The notes under the pieces were generated by a model that saw nothing but the letters and a program-made list of their open reading frames with translations, searched no databases and had not been told where the DNA came from. A stretch of DNA of 64,000 nt from Methanobacteriaceae archaeon (lineage in GTDB: Archaea > Methanobacteriota > Methanobacteria > Methanobacteriales > Methanobacteriaceae): the NCBI GenBank assembly GCA_013403005.1, contig JACBOA010000002.1, positions 15,001-79,000 of the forward strand, read 5' to 3'. The position numbers and the translations under genes are program-made. Below are positions 1 through 18,555 of the stretch, in pieces (the stretch's first letter is position 1; the number at the start of each line of letters is the position of its first letter).

Positions 1-801
1 CCCATACAAGCCTGTATGTTCATTGGAGATGAGAGATTAGCTCAAAAAGCACATAATATCGTTATTGCCGAAGAAGGATCGGAAATACACATGATAACTG
101 GTTGTGCCACGGGAACTGATGTTTCATCAGCACTCCACATAGGTGTTTCTGAGTTTTACATCAAAAAAGATGCGAAAATATCCTACACCATGGTACATAA
201 CTGGGGAGAACAAGTGGAGGTCCGTCCCAGGACAGCTATTATTCTGGATGACAATGCCACCTACATAAATAATTACATACTCACCAGCCCGGTTAGAACC
301 ATACAATCCTATCCCACCGCCTACTGCAGGGGTGAAAATTCTAAGGTAGTATTCCAGTCCATACTGGGAGGTCAGAAAGATTCTATCCTTGATCTGGGTT
401 CCCGAGTTATCCTGGAAGGTAAAGGTTCCAGTGCAGAGATGGTATCCCGGGCAGTGTCCAAAGACCAGTCACAAATCTTCTCAAGGGGACATTTAGCAGG
501 GAAGACCCAAAATGTCAAAGGACACCTGGAATGCCATGGTCTGGTCTTATCAGATGATTCCATGATTTACGCCGTACCAGAACTGGAAGGTAGTGCCACT
601 GAACTGGAAATGTCCCACGAAGCAGCAGTTGGTAAAATTGCAGAGGAAGAAGTTCTTTACCTCACATCTCGAGGTTTAACTGAGGAAGAAGCCGCATCCA
701 TGATTGTCAGAGGATTTTTAAGCATGGATATCACTGGTTTGCCACCAGAACTTGCTGCTGAAACCAAACGCATGCTCGACCAGAGTTTAAAAGGAATGTA
801 A
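1..801 (+). CDS. SufB/SufD family Fe-S cluster assembly protein, 5' end missing
   Basis: The reading frame is open from base 1, so the gene begins upstream of the window and only about the last 266 residues are present. The protein has the repetitive beta-strand pattern of the SufB/SufD scaffold (runs such as EGSEIHMITGC, SKVVFQSILGG, STRVI-like turns) and ends in the family's helical C-terminal domain, with LSMDITGLPPELAAE close to the stop. SufB-type proteins form the SufBCD (SufBC in many archaea) complex in the cytoplasm, on which Fe-S clusters are built with help from the ATPase SufC, which is expected upstream but not visible. SufB and SufD cannot be separated from this part. A T-rich tract follows the stop. 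Confidence 0.85.
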   Translation, partial: PIQACMFIGDERLAQKAHNIVIAEEGSEIHMITGCATGTDVSSALHIGVSEFYIKKDAKISYTMVHNWGEQVEVRPRTAIILDDNATYINNYILTSPVRTIQSYPTAYCRGENSKVVFQSILGGQKDSILDLGSRVILEGKGSSAEMVSRAVSKDQSQIFSRGHLAGKTQNVKGHLECHGLVLSDDSMIYAVPELEGSATELEMSHEAAVGKIAEEEVLYLTSRGLTEEEAASMIVRGFLSMDITGLPPELAAETKRMLDQSLKGM

Positions 802-1164
802 ACAAATTTACAGTTTAATTCTCTTTTTTCTTATTATATTTTTGTTTTTGTTAAAGGGTTTCTTAATGGGTTTTTTCAATAATTATTTTGACTGCTGAAA
901 ATACCCTATTTTTTGTTTTAAAGGCCTATTTTCAATTTATATTTTTTTGATTTCAAATTACTGGAGGGGTCATCTGAAAATAACATACATGAAAGAGAAA
1001 TGAAATAAGAAATGAAAATTATTAATGAATTATTTTTCCAATAAATAGAGAATTTATTCAGTTAAGAGAATATTATTTATTTAAATCAATTTAAAAGGAG
1101 TCTATCTTATCTATTGGATAAAAAAGTATTTATTTACTGGTAACTTGAAAAGGGTGATGGGTTT
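802..1164. other. Intergenic gap, convergent genes
   Basis: The 363 bases between the Suf gene and the convergent PRC-barrel gene are very AT-rich. Apart from the T-rich tract at its left end I see no reading frame with a ribosome site, no strong hairpin and no RNA gene. Confidence 0.5.
820..851 (+). terminator. T-rich tract after the Suf gene
   Basis: About 20 bases after the Suf stop codon lies a run of several T stretches (6, 5 and 5 T) without a clear hairpin. Oligo-T tracts alone can terminate transcription in archaea, so this is a plausible end of the Suf transcript. No other evidence. Confidence 0.4.
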
Positions 1165-2041
<877 letters not shown>

Positions 2042-2520
2042 ATAAAAACCTATCTTTGATTATTTTAAACATTTAATGGTGAACTATGAATTTAAAGATT
2101 TTCATTAATCAATTGAGCATAACTTATGATCTTTATCATTAATTTAATTTATCAGCCTATTTTTTATTTTTCCCCCATTAGTAGTTAGTTAAATTTTCAA
2201 TAGAAGTTATATGATGGTTAAAATGGGAGAAATTAAAAAAAAGGAATTAAACTAAAAAATATGTTAGTAGCGGCTTTAAGAAAAATTTTCATAGATAATG
2301 CTGCCTAAAAAAAGGAAGGAGAATCTATTTTGATGTGAAAGTTTCTTTGGATTTAAAAAACTTTTTTTAACAACTATTTGCAACCTCTTTCACAGCAGTG
2401 ATAGAATTAATTGTTTTTTTATTTTTATTATCAAAAATTATTTTTATTTTTTTAGTTTTTATTTTTTAAATAAAGGGTTCATATTCCAAATAATTGGAGA
2501 AGGGGAAACATGTGAAAATT
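2042..2520. other. Intergenic gap upstream of cobY
   Basis: These 479 bases are AT-rich with several long T runs at 2390-2470. They contain the cobY promoter on the minus strand and presumably the end of the membrane-protein transcript. I see no convincing reading frame or RNA structure. Confidence 0.45.
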
Positions 2521-3303
2521 CTACTTTGAAGTTCCCCTAGTACCTATTTCTTTCTTTTTTTCATGTGTTTTGAAACCAAAAAGAACCCTGAACATGTTTT
2601 TGAAGGGTTTCCAGTATAGGTGGATGTGAATAATGGTTCCAATAACCATTAGAATTGATAATTCAACATGCCAGAAGATTACCGATGGGTTTAATGCGGT
2701 CTTAATACCCAAGTTTATTAGTAATATTAATAAAACTCCGGTAATTCCGGTTCCCAGATATCCTGCCGTGACCAGAAGGTTCCATATTCTGCGATGTTTT
2801 CTTTGATCCAATATTCCTTTACTAAATAAGTAATAGGTAAATAAATAAGCTCCAATCAGTAAGATGCTGACTGGGAGCAGGAAATAATGCGTGCCATCAC
2901 TGGGGATAGTGCCACTATCAACACCAGACCCTGGGTCTGCTATTGCGCTGGTATTTCCATCATGAGATGTGTTAAACTCATGGGATGATACTCCACTTGA
3001 CTGGTCAGCCTGATCTTGAGTTGCAGTAGCTGCTTTAGAGCTACTGGTACTGGTAGAGGTACTAGTATCCGGATCATATGAAGAGGAAGATGATGCTGTT
3101 TCTGTGTTGGAACTGGTGCGAGAGGATGAAGACTGAGATAAATCACATATCCCATCCCCAGAATCTGTGAAACGTCCACACTGCCCTGGATAACTGCAGC
3201 TCAGTCCATAGGGACAGCTCGCACCGCAAGCTCCAGACATGGTAGTCAAGGTAATGAGGGGAACTGATGAAAGTACGGCTAACAATTTTTCCTTTAAGCT
3301 CAT
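2521..3303 (-). CDS. Membrane protein with Cys-rich N-terminus and DUF4405-like C-terminus
   Basis: This 260-residue protein has three parts: an N-terminal hydrophobic segment (about 8-24) like a signal anchor; a Cys-rich stretch (CGASCPYGLSC...GQCGRFTDSGDGICDLSQ, about 26-56) followed by a Ser/Thr-rich linker to about residue 135; and a C-terminal set of three or four membrane helices. The helix motif IFWHVELSILMVIGTIIHIHLYWK is characteristic of DUF4405-type proteins, whose histidines are suspected heme ligands. The Cys-rich part with a DxxxDGIC motif looks like a small metal- or Fe-S-binding module, probably outside the cytoplasm. It overlaps the upstream gene by 4 bases (ATGA), so the two are translationally coupled. 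A role in membrane electron transfer is inference only. Confidence 0.6.
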   Translation of the reverse strand: MSLKEKLLAVLSSVPLITLTTMSGACGASCPYGLSCSYPGQCGRFTDSGDGICDLSQSSSSRTSSNTETASSSSSYDPDTSTSTSTSSSKAATATQDQADQSSGVSSHEFNTSHDGNTSAIADPGSGVDSGTIPSDGTHYFLLPVSILLIGAYLFTYYLFSKGILDQRKHRRIWNLLVTAGYLGTGITGVLLILLINLGIKTALNPSVIFWHVELSILMVIGTIIHIHLYWKPFKNMFRVLFGFKTHEKKKEIGTRGTSK

Positions 3304-3632
3304 GACTGAGACCTCCTTTTAGCAGGAATGAACATTGTTCTTGAAGACTTCCAGTAAGTGTGGAAGTGGAAAATGGTGACCAGTGCCAGAGTCACTCCTA
3401 ATTCAACATGCCAGTATAATAGAGGTTGGCTTATAGGTAGTGAAACTCCCAGCTCCAGCATTACCAGGAGGGTGAAACCTGCTCCTGCAGATATTAGGAA
3501 AGCAAGTCCTATGATCATATTCCATAGGTTAATATGAATTGCTTTTTTTATCATATTTAGTCTGTAAAGTGCGTAAGTAAATAAATAACCCACTATAAAG
3601 GGCATAGCCGGTAATATCATGTCATAAACCAT
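3300..3632 (-). CDS. Small DUF4405-like membrane protein
   Basis: A 110-residue protein with three membrane helices. Its last helix carries LYWHVELGVTLALVTIFHFHTYWKSSR, the same motif as the C-terminal helices of the next gene, so the two are tandem paralogues. It lies first in the two-gene operon, and the stop overlaps the next start (ATGA). The conserved His residues in the membrane suggest heme b or quinone contact, which is inference. A two-copy CGAACAGTT motif lies about 90-115 bases upstream of the start. Confidence 0.6.
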   Translation of the reverse strand: MVYDMILPAMPFIVGYLFTYALYRLNMIKKAIHINLWNMIIGLAFLISAGAGFTLLVMLELGVSLPISQPLLYWHVELGVTLALVTIFHFHTYWKSSRTMFIPAKRRSQS

Positions 3633-4120
3633 TTTAAAATCACTCTCTTATTTTTTTTTGATCATCTGAATCATTTTTAGAAAATACAGGATATTAGATA
3701 TTAATTATAGAGTATAATGCGAACAGTTTGAATTGAATACGAACAGTTCGATCCAAGGCCTTTTGTTGCTTTAATCACTAAATTAAGCCTTTATTTAAAA
3801 ATACTTTTTCCAAGTTTACACCCAATTCTTTACCAGATGTGATTCAAGTAGAACTACTCGAAAAAATTTTTCTTCGAAGATTCAATCTGCCTCCAGTTGT
3901 TCAAATATGGAAAATGCATAAAATATGTGCTTGAATCACGAAATACGAAAATTTATTGTGTTAAAAATAATAAGGGGACCAGCTCTCTATTGGTAATAAA
4001 AAGTAAAAAAAACACATATACCTAATGATTCCGGTTGGTGAAAATAATATGCTTAGATTAATTAGAATGCATAAGTAGATGATGTTGAAATATCAACTAT
4101 ATTGCTCCATTAGTGGATTT
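3633..4120. other. Regulatory gap upstream of the DUF4405-like pair
   Basis: These 488 bases hold the promoter of the DUF4405-like operon on the minus strand (TATA-like TATAATTAA around 3705-3715), the direct repeats at 3720-3748 and a near-palindromic A/T-rich stretch around 3858-3877. No reading frame looks real. Confidence 0.45.
3720..3748 (-). promoter_or_regulatory. Two direct CGAACAGTT repeats, 20 bp apart
   Basis: CGAACAGTT occurs exactly at 3720-3728 and 3740-3748, that is two helical turns apart on the same DNA face; the second copy extends to the inverted repeat CGAAC-A-GTTCG. The pair lies just upstream of a TATA-like element of the 3632-3300 gene, where an activator, or a repressor blocking promoter binding, would sit. 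The ArsR-like gene at 4580-4873 is a possible binder by proximity only. Confidence 0.5.
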
Positions 4121-4513
4121 TTACTCCTTGGTTACGCCAATCAGCACTGAAAGAGCGAAGAATTCTATGATGTTTAAGAAAAATATGGGGGTGCCCATTC
4201 CAGGGCCTTTGAAACCTTCCAGTGTTAATAGAAATCCTGTGAAAAGGGCATTCTGCAGTAGGAGGAGTAGGGCGAATGCTACCAGCCCAAAGGTGAACTG
4301 AGATTTGAATTGTCTGTAACTGCCTATATACATGTATAGTAAAACTAGTAATAAGCAGATGTTGGCGATTCCTAAAAAGATGTCGATGGTGATTAATTGG
4401 GAGTTTTCAAATCCAAATCCACCCATTCCAGTCCCATTACCCCCACCCATTCCATTGCCACTTCCTCCGTGATATCCAGGGCCTCCACCCTCGCCTGCTC
4501 CTCCTACTTGCAT
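4121..4513 (-). CDS. Gly-rich membrane protein, unknown function
   Basis: A 130-residue protein whose first 35 residues are almost all Gly with a few Met, Asn and one His (GGAGEGGGPGYHGGSGNGMGGG), followed by three predicted membrane helices (about 40-62, 75-95, 108-128). The ATG has a GGAGAGTGA ribosome site. I recognise no family. It lies between the DUF4405-like pair and an ArsR-like regulator on the same strand, so it may belong to the same membrane system. Confidence 0.55.
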   Translation of the reverse strand: MQVGGAGEGGGPGYHGGSGNGMGGGNGTGMGGFGFENSQLITIDIFLGIANICLLLVLLYMYIGSYRQFKSQFTFGLVAFALLLLLQNALFTGFLLTLEGFKGPGMGTPIFFLNIIEFFALSVLIGVTKE

Positions 4514-4579
4514 TTATATTCACTCTCCGTTAAAATAACTAAGTATTATTGAAATTTATTTTTTATATGCTTTTTTAGT

Positions 4580-4873
4580 TTATGGCTCCATTTTACTAAG
4601 AATATCTAAGAAGATGGGGTAATTCTCTTCCATACGATTTGATAAAAAGTACATTGCCCCGTATTTTTTCTCACCAGTGGAATTGAAAATTATATCATGA
4701 TCTTCCAAGACTTTAATATGATGTTTTATGGTTTTATAATCCAGATCAAGCTCTTTAGAAAGCTGGTTGATATTGTATGGCCTATCATGAAGGGTTTTGA
4801 TTATTCTGGCCCTGTTGACCCCCCCTTTACTACCAGCAATCAAATACCATAAAATTCTTTTCATGATGATCAC
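4580..4873 (-). CDS. ArsR-like winged-helix transcriptional regulator
   Basis: A 97-residue DNA-binding protein. The sequence NRARIIKTLHDRPYNINQLSKELDLDYKTIKHHIKVLEDHDII is a typical ArsR/HTH_20 winged helix in which the recognition helix is DYKTIKHHIKVL. No metal-binding Cys pair is present, so a metal sensor of the classical ArsR type is unlikely. It is just upstream of the Gly-rich membrane protein on the same strand (67-base gap) and probably regulates these membrane genes. Confidence 0.75.
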   Translation of the reverse strand: MIIMKRILWYLIAGSKGGVNRARIIKTLHDRPYNINQLSKELDLDYKTIKHHIKVLEDHDIIFNSTGEKKYGAMYFLSNRMEENYPIFLDILSKMEP

Positions 4874-5008
4874 AAATCTCTGTGAGATATATATTATGAT
4901 TATAATTCCTAAAATATTTTTTAATTAATAAAATTCTTTAATAAAATTCCCAAAAAATCTGGATCTATAGACTTATTTAGGATACTTTCCAGGAAAAACT
5001 TAGAAAGA

Positions 5009-6481
5009 TTATTTCTTCTGTAACTTCATTCTGGGTCCCAGTATGCATGGACCCCCCTGCCTACCACCAAGGGGTATGTGAGGTGTTCCCATGGAATTCA
5101 TGCATCGGGCCATGACCGCCGAACCAAGAGCTAGAGCATCGGAGACAAACAGAACATCTTCAAAGTAATCTTTGGCAAATTCTAAAATGATTTTTGGTTT
5201 TTCACCAGTGATTCCTGCTCTGCCAGTTACTCCTAAGATAGATCCCTCCACAATAACTCCTTCATCAGAAGCTTCTAAAATGAGTCGTTTAACCACCATG
5301 GCACTGACATGATCCAGGGTAGCAAATAAGGTGTGAATATCAGTTGATTCAATAATTTCATGACCTAATTTAGTGAGTTCCGGGATTTCATCTCCATTTT
5401 TACCTACATCACAGCCAATAAGTGTTGTTCCTGCACTGTAAGCAGCTTGAGGATCCACTGGAACTGTTCCGAAACGTTCCCTACCTTCAGGAACTTTCCT
5501 GATATCTACATGTTCATGCGCCCGGGCTGCGAATTCTTCAGCTGCTTTCCAGTCGGCTTTTTTTAGGATTTCTTTATTGTAAATATCCAGGGCCGCACCA
5601 CCCCTTTTATCCACCTTTTCAGTTCCACGAATTATAGCATCGGAAATGGCTCCAGCCAGCCCACAGAAATTTCCAATGGTTCTGGCATAGGGTTCATCAT
5701 TGTTAACTATCCTACCAGCCAGCGTAGTTCCGAAATCCATTGAAACACAGGGGTTTCTATAATCTACTTCAGTCCACTTGGCGCCTGCTTTTATACCTGC
5801 AGTTACAAGTTCACCTTCCATTTCATTAGCCACTACTGCTCTTCCTGTGGGGGGAATTACACTTACCACTGCCCCGTCGAACATGACTTTATCCAGTAGG
5901 GTGAATTCCTGTAATGGTTTGGGTAAGCTGTCCTTGGAAATTGAGGGAGACATTTTACTGGGGGGTATTCCTGCCTCCAGGCAACCATCAGCCAGTGCAA
6001 TGATAAGCTCACCCACTTCTTTAGGAGAGGCGAAACCTGCAGTGACCCCGGTTGAACGTACTACAAAGTCCAGATCGTCATCTATATTTATCTGGGAACG
6101 CTTCACAGATTCTAAAATGGTATCCCTGACCATTTCTGATACTGATTCTTTGGTGAGTTCCACGTGCCACACTGTCTCTCCAAAGACTTTTTCACCCTTT
6201 TTAGGTGGTCGGATGTCCCGGGTCATCTTCACAGTTTTATCCAAGAGATAGGTTCGACTGGTGTTGAGGTTGGTGGCTGTTAAAATACATTTGGTGGTGG
6301 TGTTTCCCAGTTCTACTGATGCCACAATATAATATTCATCAGGACGCAAATTAGCCCCGTAACCTCTGCCCACAGTTTTACGGGTAAATGGTGCCATTTT
6401 GGCATCTTCAATGGTAATGTATCTGCTCTTTGCAATGACAGGTTTTGGGCCTAAACCTAATAGTTTTTTGAGTAGTGACAA
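5009..6481 (-). CDS. Methanogenesis marker protein 14
   Basis: A 490-residue protein of the methanogen-specific marker 14 family. Near residue 58 it has VELGNTTTKCILTATNL, which resembles the phosphate-binding loop of the ASKHA (actin/hexokinase-like) ATPase fold, and a second Gly-rich motif SMDFGTTLAGRIV in the middle; together these suggest an ATPase related to 2-hydroxyglutaryl-CoA dehydratase activators. The family is almost confined to methanogens and its exact role is not established. It is a single gene with a 197-base gap before the stress-protein gene. Confidence 0.85.
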   Translation of the reverse strand: MSLLKKLLGLGPKPVIAKSRYITIEDAKMAPFTRKTVGRGYGANLRPDEYYIVASVELGNTTTKCILTATNLNTSRTYLLDKTVKMTRDIRPPKKGEKVFGETVWHVELTKESVSEMVRDTILESVKRSQINIDDDLDFVVRSTGVTAGFASPKEVGELIIALADGCLEAGIPPSKMSPSISKDSLPKPLQEFTLLDKVMFDGAVVSVIPPTGRAVVANEMEGELVTAGIKAGAKWTEVDYRNPCVSMDFGTTLAGRIVNNDEPYARTIGNFCGLAGAISDAIIRGTEKVDKRGGAALDIYNKEILKKADWKAAEEFAARAHEHVDIRKVPEGRERFGTVPVDPQAAYSAGTTLIGCDVGKNGDEIPELTKLGHEIIESTDIHTLFATLDHVSAMVVKRLILEASDEGVIVEGSILGVTGRAGITGEKPKIILEFAKDYFEDVLFVSDALALGSAVMARCMNSMGTPHIPLGGRQGGPCILGPRMKLQKK

Positions 6482-6678
6482 ATTGATACCCCCAGATTCA
6501 TAATATTTCCAAAATTAATTTATCTAAAATGAATATAAACATTGCGAATTGATTATGAGAATAAATTTTTTAAAAATATTATCGCAGATGTAAAAGGTCT
6601 AGATATAATACTGAAAAATTTAGTGAATAAAAAAAAAATAAGGATTTAGAAGAAGAAAATTTAAAGCTTATTGCTTAG

Positions 6679-7110
6679 TTAATTGGTTCTAACCAGGAGT
6701 ATGGTGCAGGGGGCTGAGTGAACCACCTTTTCAGATACACTGCCCAGTAAACGTTTATCCACTAGGTTCTTTCCAGTTCCCAGTACTATTAAGTCAACAT
6801 CTTCTTCTTCTGCTAATTTTACGATCTCATCTGCCGGGCTACCTTCACGCATTACTCCCCTAAAAGTTACCATATAATGTTTGGGGGACTGGAATGCTTG
6901 CTTTAAGCTGTCTAAAATCTCCTTTCCACGAGCTCTTAACTCAGCAGCCATCATTTCTTTTACTTTTTTAGGTGTTAAAAAGGGTACGGATGTTTCCACT
7001 ACATAGACTCCTATTACTTCTGTTTCCCTTTCCTGTATGATATCCAAGGTATAGTCAATTATCTCGTCCATGTATTCGCCCATGGTGGCTACTAATATCT
7101 TTTCGTACAT
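6679..7110 (-). CDS. Universal stress protein (UspA family)
   Basis: A 143-residue cytoplasmic USP-fold protein. The ATP-binding signature is present near the end: VLGTGKNLVDKRLLGSVSEKVV fits Gx2Gx9G(S/T). I chose the ATG at 7110 because GGTGAT lies five bases upstream; the in-frame GTG at 7119 is inside that ribosome site. It follows the exchanger gene by 12 bases and is clearly co-transcribed, so it may modulate the transporter, as USP proteins linked to transporters often do (inference). Confidence 0.88.
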   Translation of the reverse strand: MYEKILVATMGEYMDEIIDYTLDIIQERETEVIGVYVVETSVPFLTPKKVKEMMAAELRARGKEILDSLKQAFQSPKHYMVTFRGVMREGSPADEIVKLAEEEDVDLIVLGTGKNLVDKRLLGSVSEKVVHSAPCTILLVRTN

Positions 7111-7122
7111 TCTAATCACCCA

Positions 7123-8169
7123 TTAACCAAATATGAATATTCTGATTACAGCGTAAGCTATGTATGTTAATAATAATATTATGCCTCCGGTTCTATTTAA
7201 TTTGCCTTTTCCCATTTTTATGAGTGCCATCAGTAAGATGGTTATCACGATCATAACCGGAGCATCGAAGATCAGGGAAGTTCTATCTACAGGCACACTT
7301 AGAAACAGTGCAGGAACTCCAATTCCTATTAATATGTTGAAGGTGTTACTTCCCAGTACAGTTCCTATGGATAGATCATGCAGTCCTTTCATGGCAGAGG
7401 TTAGAGTGACCACCAGTTCGGGTATACTGGTACCCACAGCCAATACAAAGAGCCCCATTATCATATCAGGTATGCTGAATATGTTTCCCAGTTCATTAGC
7501 ACTGTAAACCAGAAGTCTGCAACCAATAATTAATCCTGCTAAACCAATAAGAACATAAATCACAGATTTTTTGCTAATTTTCTTTTTAGATTCCTCTTCA
7601 GATTCTTTTAGACTAGAAACTTTTTCAGTTTGAGCTTTTTGTATTTCTAATTTATCTTCATCTGTTTCTTCTGGCTCTTCCTCATCTTTTAGGGCATTTT
7701 CATCATTATGTTTCTTTTGTGCTTTGATTAAAATCCATAAATAAAAACAGTATGCTATGACCATTACTAATGCTGCAGGCCAATTTATATCTCCAAATAT
7801 CATAAAAAATAGGAGAATTAAACCTGTGCCCAGCATCATCATCCAATCTCTGGTTAAGCCATCTTTACTGGTACGGATTAATCCAGCTACAGTGGCAGAT
7901 ATGCCTAGAATACCAGCTATGTTCCAAATATTGGAACCGATTACTGTTCCCACTCCCAGATCTGCACTGCCGGTCAATGTGGCTATCATTGCTGATCCAA
8001 ATTCAGGAAGGGAGGTACCAATAGCAGAAGCAGTGACTCCTAAAATTATCTGAGATATACCTAAAGCTCCACCTATTTCCACTATATGATCAACAAATAC
8101 GTCGGCTGATTTTATTACTATTATCAATGAAATTACCAGCAATCCTATGAGAGCTATTATTATAAACAA
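7123..8169 (-). CDS. Calcium/sodium antiporter (CaCA family, YrbG-like)
   Basis: A 348-residue membrane exchanger with ten predicted helices arranged as two inverted Na_Ca_ex halves. The ion-binding alpha repeats are clear: GTSLPEFGSAM with GSNIWNIAGI in the first half, and GTSIPELVVTL with GSNTFNILIG in the second. The halves are joined by a charged cytoplasmic loop (about 150-200) rich in Glu and Lys. It exchanges Na+ against Ca2+ or another cation across the membrane. The start is TTG with GGTGA upstream; no better ATG exists. Confidence 0.9.
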   Translation of the reverse strand: MFIIIALIGLLVISLIIVIKSADVFVDHIVEIGGALGISQIILGVTASAIGTSLPEFGSAMIATLTGSADLGVGTVIGSNIWNIAGILGISATVAGLIRTSKDGLTRDWMMMLGTGLILLFFMIFGDINWPAALVMVIAYCFYLWILIKAQKKHNDENALKDEEEPEETDEDKLEIQKAQTEKVSSLKESEEESKKKISKKSVIYVLIGLAGLIIGCRLLVYSANELGNIFSIPDMIMGLFVLAVGTSIPELVVTLTSAMKGLHDLSIGTVLGSNTFNILIGIGVPALFLSVPVDRTSLIFDAPVMIVITILLMALIKMGKGKLNRTGGIILLLTYIAYAVIRIFIFG

Positions 8170-8435
8170 ATTATCACCGGAATAGGGTTTCCGTTTTCCA
8201 CCATATATATTTTGTGTTAATCAATTCTTCCTTAAATATAAAGATACTGAACTAGAATCTGATTAAAACACAATAAAAGTGGTAACCCATCATATATAAA
8301 AGTTTTTAATTTTAGTATTTTAGATGGAGATAGCATTTAAAAACGTGAATTGTGAAATGAGGTTAGATTTAATTCTAATATAATGAGTTGATGCTTAGTA
8401 ATTTGAGAATGGAGAATTAATTTCTAAGAAAAATT

Positions 8436-8467
8436 AAAAAAAAATAGGTTTTATAGGCGTTATACAC

Positions 8468-8475
<8 letters not shown>
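8436..8475 (-). terminator. Hairpin-plus-U terminator after mtrH
   Basis: A 9-bp perfect stem (TTTTATAGG / CCTATAAAA) with a 9-base loop spans 8449-8475 and overlaps the mtrH stop codon; on the minus strand it is followed within four bases by nine T. This is a good intrinsic-type terminator for the mcr-mtr gene set. Confidence 0.7.
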
Positions 8476-9401
<926 letters not shown>

Positions 9402-9402
9402 C

Positions 9403-9672
<270 letters not shown>

Positions 9673-9674
9673 GA

Positions 9675-9887
<213 letters not shown>

Positions 9888-9898
9888 AAAAACCCCCA

Positions 9899-12485
<2,587 letters not shown>

Positions 12486-12494
12486 AAAACCTCC

Positions 12495-15096
<2,602 letters not shown>

Positions 15097-15108
15097 TTTT
15101 CCACCTCC

Positions 15109-15858
<750 letters not shown>

Positions 15859-15860
15859 AT

Positions 15861-16894
<1,034 letters not shown>

Positions 16895-16926
16895 TTAGTT
16901 ATTTACCCCCAAATTTGGATTTTTTT

Positions 16927-18283
<1,357 letters not shown>

Positions 18284-18311
18284 TATACCAATTCTTTGTA
18301 CCAGATCACTT

Positions 18312-18336
18312 GTGAACATAAAATGTTTATGTTCAC
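18312..18336 (-). promoter_or_regulatory. Perfect 11-bp inverted repeat in the mcr leader
   Basis: GTGAACATAAA-ATG-TTTATGTTCAC is a perfect dyad 52-76 bases upstream of mcrB. It could be an operator, or a stable hairpin in the leader RNA if transcription starts at the TATA box proposed at 18431-18440. It is not followed by a U run, so it is not a simple terminator. Confidence 0.6.
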
Positions 18337-18393
18337 TAGGGATTCAATGTTCCCATGGTACTATATGATATACGATTCTCCGTATACTGTTAG

Positions 18394-18442
<49 letters not shown>

Positions 18443-18523
18443 CCCTTTCGAAACTTTATGTCAGTGCATAAAATGCCTCCTCAGAAAAGAGGGAAGCAAA
18501 AAATATGTCTAATAATATCTTAT

Positions 18524-18534
18524 TTTATAATATA
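18524..18534 (+). promoter_or_regulatory. TATA box of mmp10, near-leaderless transcript
   Basis: TTTATAATATA lies 21-31 bases before the mmp10 ATG, so the transcript should begin at or within a few bases of the start codon. No ribosome site is seen before the ATG, which agrees with leaderless translation. Confidence 0.5.
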
Positions 18535-18555
18535 ATTGTTTGAAATGTTGATATC

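Noticed and set aside
3858..3877. A/T-rich near-palindrome as terminator
   Set aside because: Pairing is imperfect and its position does not fit the end of any transcript I can define.
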